Shown here in pieces: positions 13,857-22,792 of a stretch of DNA of 32,337 nucleotides; positions within the stretch are counted from its first letter, which is position 1; the number at the start of each line of letters is the position of its first letter. Made by a program: the position numbers and the translations under genes. Source of the stretch: Halobacteriales archaeon SW_9_67_24 (GTDB lineage: Archaea > Halobacteriota > Halobacteria > Halobacteriales > Halococcaceae); contig PXSV01000145.1 in the NCBI GenBank assembly GCA_003022685.1, forward strand, positions 1 to 32,337, in the 5' to 3' direction. The notes below the pieces were generated by a model. The model was given only the letters and a program-made list of their open reading frames with translations. It was not told the DNA's origin and did not search any database.

Positions 13857-16016
13857 GTGGCCGTCGACTCCTCGCCCTCGCTGCGATTTTTCCCTTACGA
13901 CTCCCCCTACGAGAACCAGGCCGCGGCGATCGAACGCATCCACGACGCGCTCGGCGACGAGTGCGATGTCCTCTTCGAGGGGGCCTGCGGCACGGGCAAG
14001 ACGCTCTCGGCGCTCGTGCCCGCCCTCGAGTTCGCCCGCGAGCACGACAAGACGGTGGTCATCACCACCAACGTCCACCAGCAGATGCGCCAGTTCGTCG
14101 CGGACGCCCGCGCGATCAACGACCACGAACCCCTCAAGGCGACGGTGTTCAAGGGCAAGGCCGCGATGTGCCATATCGATGTCGACTACGAGGAGTGCCA
14201 GGTGCTCCGGGACACCACGAAAGAGCTCGTCGACGCCGAAGAGGACCTCGCGGAGCTCGAAGCCCGGGAATCTGACCTCCTTGCGGCGAGCCAGGCGGGC
14301 GACGACGACGCCGCCGAGGCCCGGAGCGCGGTGATGGACGAGCTGGAGCACGTCGAGAGCGAGGTCGACGACCGCCGTGAGGAGTCGGTCTGCGAGCACT
14401 ACTACAACAACCTCACCGCCGATACTGACGCCTTCTATGCGTGGCTCGCAAGCGACGTCCGCACCCCCGAGGAGATTTACGAGTACGCCGAGGAGGAGTC
14501 GCTCTGCGGGTACGAGCTCCTCAAGGAGGGGATGGAGGCGATGGATCTCGTGGTCTGTAACTACCACCACCTGCTCGATCCCGGCATTCGTGAACAATTC
14601 CTCCGGTGGCTCGGCCGCGATCCCGAGGACGTCATCACCGTGTTCGACGAGGCTCACAACGTCGAAAGCGCGGCGCGCGAGCACGCGACCCGCACCCTGA
14701 CCGAGACCACACTCGACTCCGCGCTCGCTGAATGCGACGACGCGGGCGATCCGCGAGCGGGCCAGGCGAAAAACGTCGTCGAGGCGTTCCGGCGCGCGCT
14801 CGTCGCGACATACGACGAAAAACTGGGATTCGGCGAGCGCGAACGGATCGGCGAGGACTGGGAGGACCTCGTGATCGCCAACCCCGAGGGTCGCGACGAC
14901 CTCACGCTCGCCTTTCTCGACGCCTACACCGGCCAGGGGATCGAGAGCGACGTGGAGACGGGCCTCGCGCTCGGGGCGGCGCTCGACCGGGAGTACGACC
15001 GGGCGTACCGCAACGGCGAGACGCAGGTTCGAAAGGAGTGTCAGACCCTCCAGACAATGCAGTTCGTGGAGTCGTGGCTCGCCGACGGCGCGTCCGGTGG
15101 CCGACATCCCGTGGTCTCGGTGCGCGAGGGACCGGAGGGGGTCTACGGCCGCGCGGAGTCGTTCGCCTCGATCCCGCGCGACGTGACCGAGCCGCTCTTT
15201 TCGAGCCTCCACGCGAGCGTGCTGATGAGCGCGACGCTCCGTCCCTTCACGGTTCTCGAAGACGTGCTCGGTCTCGACGACCCGGAAACGATGGCGTACG
15301 GCCTCACCTTTCCCGAGGCGAACCGCCGGACGTTCGCTGTCGACACGCCGGCGCTGTTCGCAAGCGAGCGCGACGATCCTGGGGTTCAGGAGTCGGTCGC
15401 CGGCACGGTGGCCGACGCGATCCGCTTCACGCCGGGCAACACCCTGCTGTTCTTCCCGAGCTACGCCGAGGCCGAGCGGTATCACGATCGAATCGCTCCC
15501 GACACAACGGCGACGACGCATCTCGACGAACCCGGCGAGTCGGTCGAATCGCTCCGCGAGCGGTTCGCGGCCGACGAGAAGGGCGCGCTGTTCACCTCGC
15601 TGTGGGGCACGCTCACCGAGGGCGTGAGCTTCGACGGCGACGACGCTCATACGGTCCTCGTGGTCGGCGTGCCCTACCCCCATCTCGACGATCGACTGGA
15701 GGCCGTCGAGAACGCCTACGACGCCGCGTTCGACGACGGGTGGCAGTACGCCGTCGAGATCCCCACCATCCGGAAGACGCGTCAGGCGCTCGGTCGCGTG
15801 CTGCGCTCGCCCGAGGAGATCGGTGTGCGCGCGCTGCTCGACACCCGCTACACCGAGCGCGGCCGCGAGGAGATGGGCAAGTACAGCGTCCGTGAGACCT
15901 TCCCAGCTGAGGAACGTACCGAACTCGTCGACGTCGCTCCCGAGAAGCTCCAGTACGCGATGCTCAACTTCTACACCGACCACGACGCCTACGACGGCGA
16001 TCCGCCGACGCCCTGA
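13857..16016 (+). CDS. Rad3/XPD-family ATP-dependent DNA helicase
   Basis: A 719-residue SF2 helicase of the XPD/DinG branch, acting 5' to 3' in repair. It opens with the Q-like region FFPYDSPYENQAAAI. Walker A is GACGTGKT (about residues 42-49), DEAH is in VITVFDEAHNVE (about 262), SAT is in SVLMSATLRPF, and motif VI is in IRKTRQALGRVLRSPEE. Four cysteines (about 105, 114, 179 and 217) lie between motifs I and II, where XPD proteins bind a 4Fe-4S cluster. A charged coiled-coil-like stretch of about 60 residues lies between the second and third. The GTG at 13857 is chosen over a longer frame because homology starts at SLRFFPYDSP and the TATA box lies upstream. Whether it works like archaeal XPD is inferred. 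Confidence 0.93.
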   Translation: MAVDSSPSLRFFPYDSPYENQAAAIERIHDALGDECDVLFEGACGTGKTLSALVPALEFAREHDKTVVITTNVHQQMRQFVADARAINDHEPLKATVFKGKAAMCHIDVDYEECQVLRDTTKELVDAEEDLAELEARESDLLAASQAGDDDAAEARSAVMDELEHVESEVDDRREESVCEHYYNNLTADTDAFYAWLASDVRTPEEIYEYAEEESLCGYELLKEGMEAMDLVVCNYHHLLDPGIREQFLRWLGRDPEDVITVFDEAHNVESAAREHATRTLTETTLDSALAECDDAGDPRAGQAKNVVEAFRRALVATYDEKLGFGERERIGEDWEDLVIANPEGRDDLTLAFLDAYTGQGIESDVETGLALGAALDREYDRAYRNGETQVRKECQTLQTMQFVESWLADGASGGRHPVVSVREGPEGVYGRAESFASIPRDVTEPLFSSLHASVLMSATLRPFTVLEDVLGLDDPETMAYGLTFPEANRRTFAVDTPALFASERDDPGVQESVAGTVADAIRFTPGNTLLFFPSYAEAERYHDRIAPDTTATTHLDEPGESVESLRERFAADEKGALFTSLWGTLTEGVSFDGDDAHTVLVVGVPYPHLDDRLEAVENAYDAAFDDGWQYAVEIPTIRKTRQALGRVLRSPEEIGVRALLDTRYTERGREEMGKYSVRETFPAEERTELVDVAPEKLQYAMLNFYTDHDAYDGDPPTP

Positions 16017-16092
16017 CCGGTAGCGTCTCGACCGTCGCCTGGTCCTGCACTCTCGGACACACCTACTCGATCCGCTTCGGTAACACCGACAG

Positions 16093-16099
16093 TATTAAG
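16093..16099 (+). promoter_or_regulatory. TATA box of the DUF2178/HTH operon
   Basis: TATTAAG is the clearest TATA match in this gap. It predicts a transcript start near 16122, inside the palindrome at 16115-16131, and a leader of about 43 nt before the ATG at 16165. Confidence 0.55.
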
Positions 16100-16102
16100 A
16101 AC

Positions 16103-16159
16103 GTGTGTAAAAGACGCTTTACTGTAAAGCGAGCCTTACGGAATGTTCGCTTTACACAC
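16103..16159. promoter_or_regulatory. Nested inverted-repeat operator candidate
   Basis: The inner perfect palindrome CGCTTTAC-T-GTAAAGCG spans 16115-16131. The outer arms GTGTGTAAA (16103-16111) and TTTACACAC (16151-16159) are exact reverse complements. CGCTTTAC recurs at 16148-16155. There are thus four GTAAA half-sites within 57 nt, over the predicted transcript start and leader. The regulator encoded second in the operon is the obvious candidate binder. Confidence 0.7.
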
Positions 16160-16164
16160 CAACC

Positions 16165-16584
16165 ATGACACGAACCCCGATGTCCTCCGGATCGAACCGA
16201 CTCGCCAAACGAGACACGTATCGCCGTCTACTGTGGGGATCCATCCTCGCCGGCGTCGCGGGTGGTCTCGCGCTCAGGTTCTTCGAGTATCCGCTCGTGG
16301 GCGAGGGTGTCTACTGGCTCGGGATCGTCGGGGCCTTCGCCGTGTGGCGCGGAACGTCGATAACGTTGTTCGACGAACGAGACACCGCAATCGAACGCCG
16401 GGCGAGCCAACTCGCACTGTACGCGTCGGCCCTCGTGTTGGTCGTCGGCGCGTCGCTCATGCGGGTGTTGCCGAGGGTCAGCGAGTACACGGTAGCGCCG
16501 GAGGTCCAAGGCTTCCTGTACGGGTACGTGGCGGTGTTCGCCACGTTTGCGGTCGCCTTCCTCTGGGTCCGGTACCGATCGTGA
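16165..16584 (+). CDS. DUF2178-like small membrane protein
   Basis: A 139-residue protein with four predicted membrane helices arranged as two pairs: LLWGSILAGVAGGLALRFF with VYWLGIVGAFAVW, and LALYASALVLVVGASLM with GYVAVFATFAVAFLWV. A cytoplasmic loop between the pairs carries LFDERDTAIERRASQ, the conserved DERD/E..I..KA motif of the DUF2178 family. No enzymatic role is evident. Members commonly sit before a small XRE-type regulator, as here: the TGA at 16582-16584 overlaps the GTG of the next gene. The pair resembles membrane-protein/HTH modules proposed to sense membrane or envelope state; that is inference. The ATG at 16165 was chosen; an ATG 15 nt downstream is possible. Confidence 0.75.
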   Translation: MTRTPMSSGSNRLAKRDTYRRLLWGSILAGVAGGLALRFFEYPLVGEGVYWLGIVGAFAVWRGTSITLFDERDTAIERRASQLALYASALVLVVGASLMRVLPRVSEYTVAPEVQGFLYGYVAVFATFAVAFLWVRYRS

Positions 16585-16802
16585 AGAACGATCTCCGGCA
16601 GCGGCGGGAGGTCGATGGATCGAGCCAGGCTGACCTCGCGGCGGCGGTCGATGTCACCCGTCAGACCATCAACGCCATCGAACGCGACCGTTACGATCCC
16701 TCGATCGAACTGGCGTTCAAGCTGGCATCCCACTTCGACTGTCGCATCGAGGACCTGTTCGACCCCGAACTGAACGGAACGGGAGCTGAACGCGATGAAT
16801 GA
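16581..16802 (+). CDS. XRE-family helix-turn-helix transcriptional regulator
   Basis: A 73-residue single-domain DNA-binding protein. It has the classic XRE fold MKNDLRQRREVDGSSQADLAAAVDVTRQTINAIERDRYDPSIELAFKLASHFDCRIEDLFDPEL. The recognition helix is VTRQTINAIE, and the YDPSIELAFKLA segment is typical of the YozG-like subgroup. It starts with GTG at 16581, inside the last codons of the DUF2178 gene, so translation is probably coupled. The operon's operator-like palindromes (16103-16159) suggest autoregulation. No ligand-binding domain is present, so any signal may come from the membrane partner. Confidence 0.9.
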   Translation: MKNDLRQRREVDGSSQADLAAAVDVTRQTINAIERDRYDPSIELAFKLASHFDCRIEDLFDPELNGTGAERDE

Positions 16803-16880
16803 CCACTCGTGGGTCCGTCGGTCGTGGTCCGTCCGTCACGACAGAGCGCCGGACCCGATCCGCACTGCGACGAACTGAAC

Positions 16881-16889
16881 ACTTTTGTC
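16881..16889 (+). promoter_or_regulatory. TATA-like box of the PPC-domain gene and polC
   Basis: ACTTTTGTC is centred 27 nt before the ATG at 16912. polC follows with overlapping codons, so this may drive both genes. Confidence 0.5.
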
Positions 16890-16911
16890 GCCGCCGTGCG
16901 AGCGCGTGAGT

Positions 16912-17334
16912 ATGAACTACGAGACACTCGACGCCGGCCGCGAGTTCGTCGCAGGCATGGACCACGGCGCAGACTGGCGGGCCGAGATCGAGTCGCTCGC
17001 CAACGACGCCGGCGTGGACGCGGGCTTTTTCTTCGGGCTCGGTGCCGTCCAGAACGCCGAGCTCTACTTCTACGATCAGGACACGAAGGAGTACGACGCG
17101 ATCGAGTTCGACGAACCGCTCGAAGTCGCGGCCTGCGTCGGCAACGTCTCGTGGCTCGACGGTGATCGCTTCGCCCACACCCACGCGGTCTGCTCGCGCG
17201 AGGACGGCTCGACGATCGCGGGCCACCTGAACGCCGGGACGGTGTTCGCCGGCGAGATATACCTCCGGGAGTTCGACGCTCACCTCGAACGCGAACACGA
17301 CGGGGCGACCGAGCTCGACCTCTGGCCGCTCTAA
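16912..17334 (+). CDS. PPC-domain (DUF296) protein
   Basis: A 140-residue PPC/DUF296 domain protein, a fold found as a stand-alone protein in prokaryotes and in plant AT-hook proteins. Visible features are the first strand with ETLDAGREFVAGMDHGADW, the GFFFGLGAVQNAELYFYD block, the metal-binding-like FAHTHAVCSREDGSTIAGHLNAGTVF with three His, and the closing EIYLREFDAHLERE. Archaeal homologues form trimers and are often called DNA-binding, but the biochemical role is not settled. Its TAA overlaps the ATG of polC by one base, so the two are probably co-translated. This link to the replicative polymerase is worth noting. Confidence 0.88.
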   Translation: MNYETLDAGREFVAGMDHGADWRAEIESLANDAGVDAGFFFGLGAVQNAELYFYDQDTKEYDAIEFDEPLEVAACVGNVSWLDGDRFAHTHAVCSREDGSTIAGHLNAGTVFAGEIYLREFDAHLEREHDGATELDLWPL

Positions 17335-20300
17335 TGGGCCCGGACGACGAACGCTACTTCGAGCGGATCGAATCCCAGCTCGACGAGGCGTTCGCGGTCG
17401 CCGAGGAGGCACGCGAGAAGGGCGGCGATCCGACCCCCGAGATCGAGATTCCGGTGGCGAAGGACATGGCCGACCGGGTGGAGAACATCCTCGGGATCGA
17501 GGGCGTTGCCGACCGCGTCCGCGAACTCGAAGGCGAGATGAGCCGGGAGGAGGCGGCGCTCGAACTCGCTGCGGACTTCGCGGCGGGCCGGGTCGGCGAC
17601 TACGAGACCGACGCCGGGAAGATCGAGGGTGCGGTCCGGACCGCCGTTGCCCTCCTCACCGAGGGCGTGGTCGCTGCGCCGATCGAGGGAATCGACCGGG
17701 TCGAACTCGCCGCAAATCCCGATGGGTCGGAGTTCGTTCGAGTGTTCTACGCGGGGCCGATCCGTTCGGCTGGCGGCACGGCCCAGGCCCTGTCGGTGCT
17801 CGTCGCGGACTACACCCGCGCGCTGCTCGGCCGCGCGGAGTACGAGGCCCGCGAGGAGGAGGTCGAACGCTACGCCGAGGAGGTCGATCTCTACGACTCG
17901 GAGACGGGGCTCCAGTACTCGCCGAAGGACGCCGAGACGAAGTTCATCGCCCGGAATTCACCTGTGATGCTCGACGGCGAGGCCACCGGCCAAGAGGAGG
18001 TCTCGGGCTTTCGCGACCTCGAACGCGTGGCGACGAACAACCCCCGTGGCGGGATGTGTCTCGTGCTCGCCGAGGGGATCGCTCAGAAAGCCCCGAAAAT
18101 CGAGCGCTACACCACCGACCTCGACGAGGTGGACTGGCCGTGGCTCGACGACGACCTGATCGCCGGCACCGTCGGGAACTCCACCGGGGACGAGGCCGAC
18201 GATGACGATCCGGACGCTGACGGTGCCGACGCCGACGCCGAAGCCGAGGCCGACGGCAACGAAACGGACGACCAACCGGAGCCGGCTGCCGACGCGGATT
18301 CCGACCCCGACGGACCGCTCAGACCCGAGCCATCGACGAAGTTCCTCCGGGACCTGATCGCCGGCCGGCCGGTGTTCGGCCATCCGAGCGAGGACGGCGG
18401 GTTCCGGTTGCGCTACGGTCGCGCGCGAAATCACGGCTTCGCGACCGCCGGGGTGCATCCGGCAACGATGCATCTCGTCGACGACTTCCTCGCGGCCGGC
18501 ACCCAGTTGAAGACCGAGCGGCCAGGCAAGGCCGCCGGCGTCGTGCCCGTCGACTCGATCGAGGGTCCCACCGTGCGGCTGGCGAACGGCGACGTCCGTC
18601 GGATCGACGACCCCGCGGAAGCGCTCGAACTCAGAAACGGCGTCGAGGCGATCCTCGATCTCGGCGAGTACCTCGTCAACTACGGTGAGTTCGTCGAGAA
18701 CAACCACCCGCTCGCGCCGGCTTCGTACACCTACGACTGGTGGATCCAGGAGTTCGACGCCACCGACGCGAACGTCCAGGCGCTCGCGGACTCGACGCGG
18801 GTCGACCTCGAACACCCCACTCCCGAGGAAGCGATCGAGTGGGCAACCGAATACGACGCGCCGCTCCACCCCGAGTACACCTACTGCTGGCACGACATCA
18901 CTGTCGAGCAGTTCGAAACGCTCGCCGACGCAGTTGCGGCGGGCGAACTCATCGACGGCGAACTGGCGCGCGAACCCGCGCCCGAGGTTCGAGACGCGCT
19001 CGAAGCATTGCTCGTTCCGCACAACCGTCCCAGGCCGCCGACGTGCTCCGCGTTCCCGAACACGGGCCGCTCGTCCGATCGCTGGGATTCGACCCGGACC
19101 GCGAACGTACGTGGGAAGACCTCTCGATGGAAGTGCGCGAGTGGCCGAACGCGATGAAGGCCGCCTGCGAAGTTGCACCATTTGATCTCCGCGAGCGCGC
19201 CCCCACCCGAATCGGCGGCCGAATGGGGAGGCCGGAAAAATCCGAACAGCGCGAGCTCTCGCCGGCAGTCCACACCCTGTTCCCGATCGGCGAGGCCGGC
19301 GGCAACCAGCGCGACGTGAGCGAGGCGGCCGAGCACGTTCACGACGACAGCGGGGAGCGCGGTGTCGTCCCGGTCCAGGTCGGCCGGCGCGAATGCACAG
19401 AATGCGGCGAGCGGAGCTGCGAGACACGCTGTCCCGACTGCGGCGGCGTCACCGAGCCGCGGTATGAGTGTCGCGACTGCGAGATCGCGGTCGAACCCGA
19501 CGAGTCGGGCCGGGCCGAGTGCCCACGCTGCGGGAGCGAGGCCACCCCGACCGAGTGGCGCACGGTCGACGTCCGCGAGGAGTTCCACGATGCGCTCGAC
19601 GCCGTTGGCGAGCGCGAGAACGCCTTCGACATGGTGAAAGGCGTGAAGGGGCTGACCTCGAAGCTCAAGACGCCCGAGCCGATGGAGAAGGGCGTCCTGC
19701 GCGCGAAGCACGGCGTTTCGTCGTTCAAGGACGGCACTGTGCGTTACGACATGACCGACCTCCCAGTGACGAGCGTCCGTCCCGCCGAGCTCGATGTCTC
19801 GGTCGATCAGTTCCGCGAGCTCGGCTACCACGAGGACATCGACGGCGAGCCGCTCCGCCACGCCGATCAACTGGTCGAACTCCGGGTCCAGGACGTCGTG
19901 CTCTCGAACGGTGCGGCCGAGCACCTCCTCCGGACGGCGGATTTCGTCGACGACCTCCTCGAACAGTACTACGGTCTCGATTCGTTCTACGGCTTCGACG
20001 ATCGCGGCGACCTCGTGGGCGAGCTCGTCTTCGGGATGGCCCCCCACACCTCGGCGGCGGTCGTCGGCCGGGTCGTGGGTTTCACGAGCGCCGCAGTTGG
20101 ATACGCTCATCCGTACTTTCACGCCTCGAAACGCCGTAATTGCGACGGAGATGAAGACTGCGTGATGCTTTTGATGGACGGGTTGTTGAACTTCTCGAAG
20201 GAGTACCTTCCGGACAAGCGGGGCGGAAGCGTCGCCGAGGACTCGCGGCTCGTCGCCGTCGATCCGGACGACAACGTTCGCTTCTTGACGTTCGATGAGT

Positions 20301-22438
20301 TCTGGCGCGAACTCGAATCGCCGATCGAAGCCGACGGGAAGTACCGAAAACGGACCTGTGTGGACGAGGGTTGGCGGACGTACACTTTCGACGAAACATA
20401 CGAAGCGTCGCTCCAGCCGATCGAGAAGGCGATTCGCTACCGTGCCGACGAGGACGAAGGGCTGCTTCGTGTGACAACGCAGTTCGGTCGCTCGGTCGAG
20501 ATCACCGCCAACCACAGTCTGTTTCGGTACGACGACGGGATCGAGGAAGTGGCCGGCGACGAACTGAGTGAGGGGGACTTGCTTCTCGCGCCACGGGATC
20601 TCGATGTCGAGGCGGAGCGAACGACGATCGATGCGACCGAGTGTGTCGACGATCCGTACGTCGTCATCGACGATCACATCGAGGATCTGCTCCGATCGGT
20701 CTGGGAAACGTTCGACCGTGGCAGCGAAGCTCACGACGCGTTCACGTCCGGTCTGTCCTACCGGCTCTCGAAGGACAAGATCGCCCACGATCGACTCGAC
20801 ATGATACTCGATCACGGTGACTACGCCGTTCCGAACGACGCCGAAATCGCGCTCAAGGGATCGTCGAACGGGATCACTCGAACCGTCGACATCGACGAGG
20901 AATTTGCGTGGCTCCTCGGCCTGTTCGTCGCCGAAGGAACCACGTCGAGTGTCTGTCCGGCGATCCACAATGCCGACGAGGACCTGATCGATCGTGCAGG
21001 AGCCATCATCGAAACGAAACTCGACCACGAGCCCGGACGGCGCTGGTCGAATCGTGCGTACGAACTTCGCTTTCCGGCTGTGTTTCGTGAGGTCCTCTAC
21101 GATCTCGGGTTCGAGTGCCGTGATTCCTATGCTGCAAGCGAGAAAGTCGTTCCCGATCCTCTCTTCCAAGCACCGCGCGAAGTCGTGCTCGCCTTTCTTC
21201 GTGGATTCATCGCCGGTGATGGCAGCGAGTCGTCGGACGACAACTACAGTTCGATAGCGTTCCATACCACGAGTGACGATGTCCGCGACGGCATCGTCTT
21301 CTTGCTCCACCGCCTCGGTCTAGTGGCGAACGTCTCGACGACAACGAATCGCAACGGAAACCGTCAGGACATTCATGCCGTCTCCGTTTCCGGCGGCGCG
21401 ACCGACAACCCGCTCCGCCGCGTGCTGAACGGCGACGAATCCTATCACCCCAAAAGTCTCGTCGTGTCCGTCCCGGACGCACTGATGGAGATCCGAGAGA
21501 TGCCAATCGATGGGAGCAAACAGCTCATCCCGAAGTACCTCAAGCGTCGCGAGAACGTCTCGCTCGAAAAACTCCGAGAGATCGTCGAGGAACTCGACCG
21601 ACGCGAGCTGCCGCCACCAGCCCGGGATCGCCTCGACGAACTTCGTCCGCTCGTCGACGGCGATCTCTCGTATCTCCGTATCGAGGGCATCGAACGCGTC
21701 GATTACGACGGCCACCTCTACGATCTACAGGTCGGCGGCGAGCCGGTCTTCCTGACGAACTGGCTCTATGCTCACAACTCGATGGACGCGCCGCTGGTGA
21801 TGTCCTCGCGGATCGACCCCGCCGAGATCGACGACGAGGCCCACAACATGGACGTCGTGGATCGCTACCCCCGCGAGTTCTACGAGGCCACCCTCGACAT
21901 GGCCGATCCCGGAAGCGTGGACATCGAGATCGCCGAGGCGAGCGTCGGCACCGACGCGGAGTGCACCGGCTTTCGCCACACGCACGACACGTCGGACCTC
22001 GCGCTCGGGCCGTCGCTGTCAGCATACAAGACGCTGGGCGCGATGACCGAGAAGATGGACGCCCAGCTCGAACTCGCGCGGAAGCTCCGGGCCGTCGACG
22101 AAACCGACGTCGCCGAGCGCATCATCGAATACCACTTCCTTCCCGACCTCATCGGCAATCTCCGGGCCTTCTCGCGCCAAGAGACGCGATGTCTCGACTG
22201 CGGCACCAAGTACCGCCGGATGCCGCTCACGGGCGAGTGCCGGGAGTGTGGCGGCGGCGTGAACCTGACTGTGCACGAGGGATCGGTGAAGAAATACATC
22301 GACACCGCCACCCGGGTCGCCGAGGAGTACGGCACCCGCGATTACACCAAACAGCGCCTCGAAGTGCTCGATCGCACTTTGGAGAGCGTGTTCGAGAACG
22401 ACAAGAACAAACAGTCCGGCATTGCCGACTTCATGTAG
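17334..22438 (+). CDS. polC: DNA polymerase D large subunit DP2 (apparent frameshift, intein-containing)
   Basis: DP2 is the catalytic subunit of the archaeal replicative polymerase D. The N-terminal part (17334 to about 19028) reads in one frame and includes VFYAGPIRSAGGTAQALSVLVADYTR and DAETKFIARNSPVML. It also carries an Asp/Glu/Ala-rich insertion (about residues 285-325). Near 19028 the matching sequence moves to the frame that is one base back (SQAADVLRVPEHGPLVRSLGFDPD), which implies one missing base. The rest carries zinc motifs (CTECGERSCETRCPDCGG, CPRCG), the catalytic region AHPYFHASKRRNCDGDEDCVMLLMDGLLNFS, an intein at 20228-21778, and SMDAPLVMSSRIDP. A C-terminal CLDCGTKYRRMPLTGECREC zinc motif and a PIP-like tail (KQSGIADFM) close it. 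Without the intein the host protein is about 1,180 residues, normal for haloarchaea. As DP2 is essential, a sequencing error is the simplest reading. Confidence 0.93.
19026..19032 (+). other. Frameshift site in polC
   Basis: The first frame reads VPHNR then PRPPTCSAF, which is not DP2. One base back the sequence reads S-QAADVLRVPEHGPLV, which is. The shift point is CGTCCCAG: CGT-TCC-CAG with one more T (or an equivalent base) would restore the frame. No slippery heptamer (X XXY YYZ) is present. Confidence 0.8.
20228..21778 (+). mobile_element. Intein with LAGLIDADG homing endonuclease in polC
   Basis: The 517-residue intein interrupts the active-site region between KRGG and SMDAPLVMSS. It begins with Ser (SVAEDSRLVAVD, block A) and has the block B motif TANHSLF. 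It carries two LAGLIDADG helices, LLGLFVAEG and FLRGFIAGDG, both with the catalytic acidic residue. It ends VDYDGHLYDLQVGGEPVFLTN (block F) and LYAHN, followed by Ser as the +1 residue. All residues needed for splicing (Ser1, His of block B, penultimate His, Asn, Ser+1) are present. Its base composition appears less GC-rich in third positions than the flanking polC, in keeping with horizontal spread. Haloarchaeal DP2 inteins are known, so the type is not new. Confidence 0.92.
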
Positions 22439-22670
22439 CGAGCCTGGCGACCGATACGATCGAGACACCACGGACCTCGCACACGACTCTCGGCCGATCG
22501 CACCGGACGACTGATCGGCGCTGCCCTTCGAATGACGGTCGTCACACGCGCGTCGGACGTTGTTCCGATCGTGGAGGGGAAATCGAGGGGGCGAGAGGCG
22601 ATTTCATCGACTGAACTCAGTGTCAGTTGCGCGAAGCGATTTCGGCGGAACTCCGGCGCACGCCGCCGTG

Positions 22671-22705
22671 GAAACGGACCCGAGTTCGGTCCGTTTCGAA
22701 CTCGG
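22671..22705. promoter_or_regulatory. Two mutually exclusive hairpins / operator candidate
   Basis: Stem 1 is GAAACGGACC (22671-22680) with GGTCCGTTTC (22688-22697). Stem 2 is CCGAGTTCG (22680-22688) with CGAACTCGG (22697-22705). Both are perfect and they share bases, so only one can form at a time. The region lies about 50 nt upstream of the deacetylase TATA box. It would therefore act as DNA (operator) or at the end of a long polC transcript. Confidence 0.6.
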
Positions 22706-22751
22706 CATACAGCACGGTCGCGCCTCCGTCGGCAGACGCTTGCGGCAGACC

Positions 22752-22757
22752 TATATG
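22752..22757 (+). promoter_or_regulatory. TATA box of the polysaccharide deacetylase gene
   Basis: TATATG, within CCTATATGG, predicts a start near 22781 and a leader of about 12 nt before the ATG at 22793. Confidence 0.6.
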
Positions 22758-22792
22758 GGGCGCGAGACCACCGTCGTACCGTCGATTACTCG

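Larger units (their letters stand above)
22439..22792. other. Gene-free gap between polC and the deacetylase
   Basis: No credible gene is seen in 354 bases. The region contains two overlapping perfect inverted repeats (22671-22705) and the TATA box of the deacetylase gene (22752-22757). Reading frames through it have no family resemblance and are not extended from either neighbour. Confidence 0.6.

Noticed and set aside
13431..15983. Long open frame of about 850 codons on the minus strand
   Set aside because: It is antisense to the second CDF gene and the Rad3-like helicase, both with clear family motifs. Long antisense frames are expected in GC-rich haloarchaeal DNA.
19018..19040. Programmed -1 frameshift in polC
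   Set aside because: There is no slippery heptamer and I see no strong downstream hairpin; a base deletion or sequencing error is simpler.
18881..21310. Long minus-strand open frame of about 800 codons across polC
   Set aside because: It lies antisense to DP2 and its intein, shows only charged low-complexity sequence and no domain.
22439..22792. tRNA or other structured RNA gene
   Set aside because: The palindromes do not form a cloverleaf, and there is no T-loop GTTCGA-type block with matching acceptor arms.
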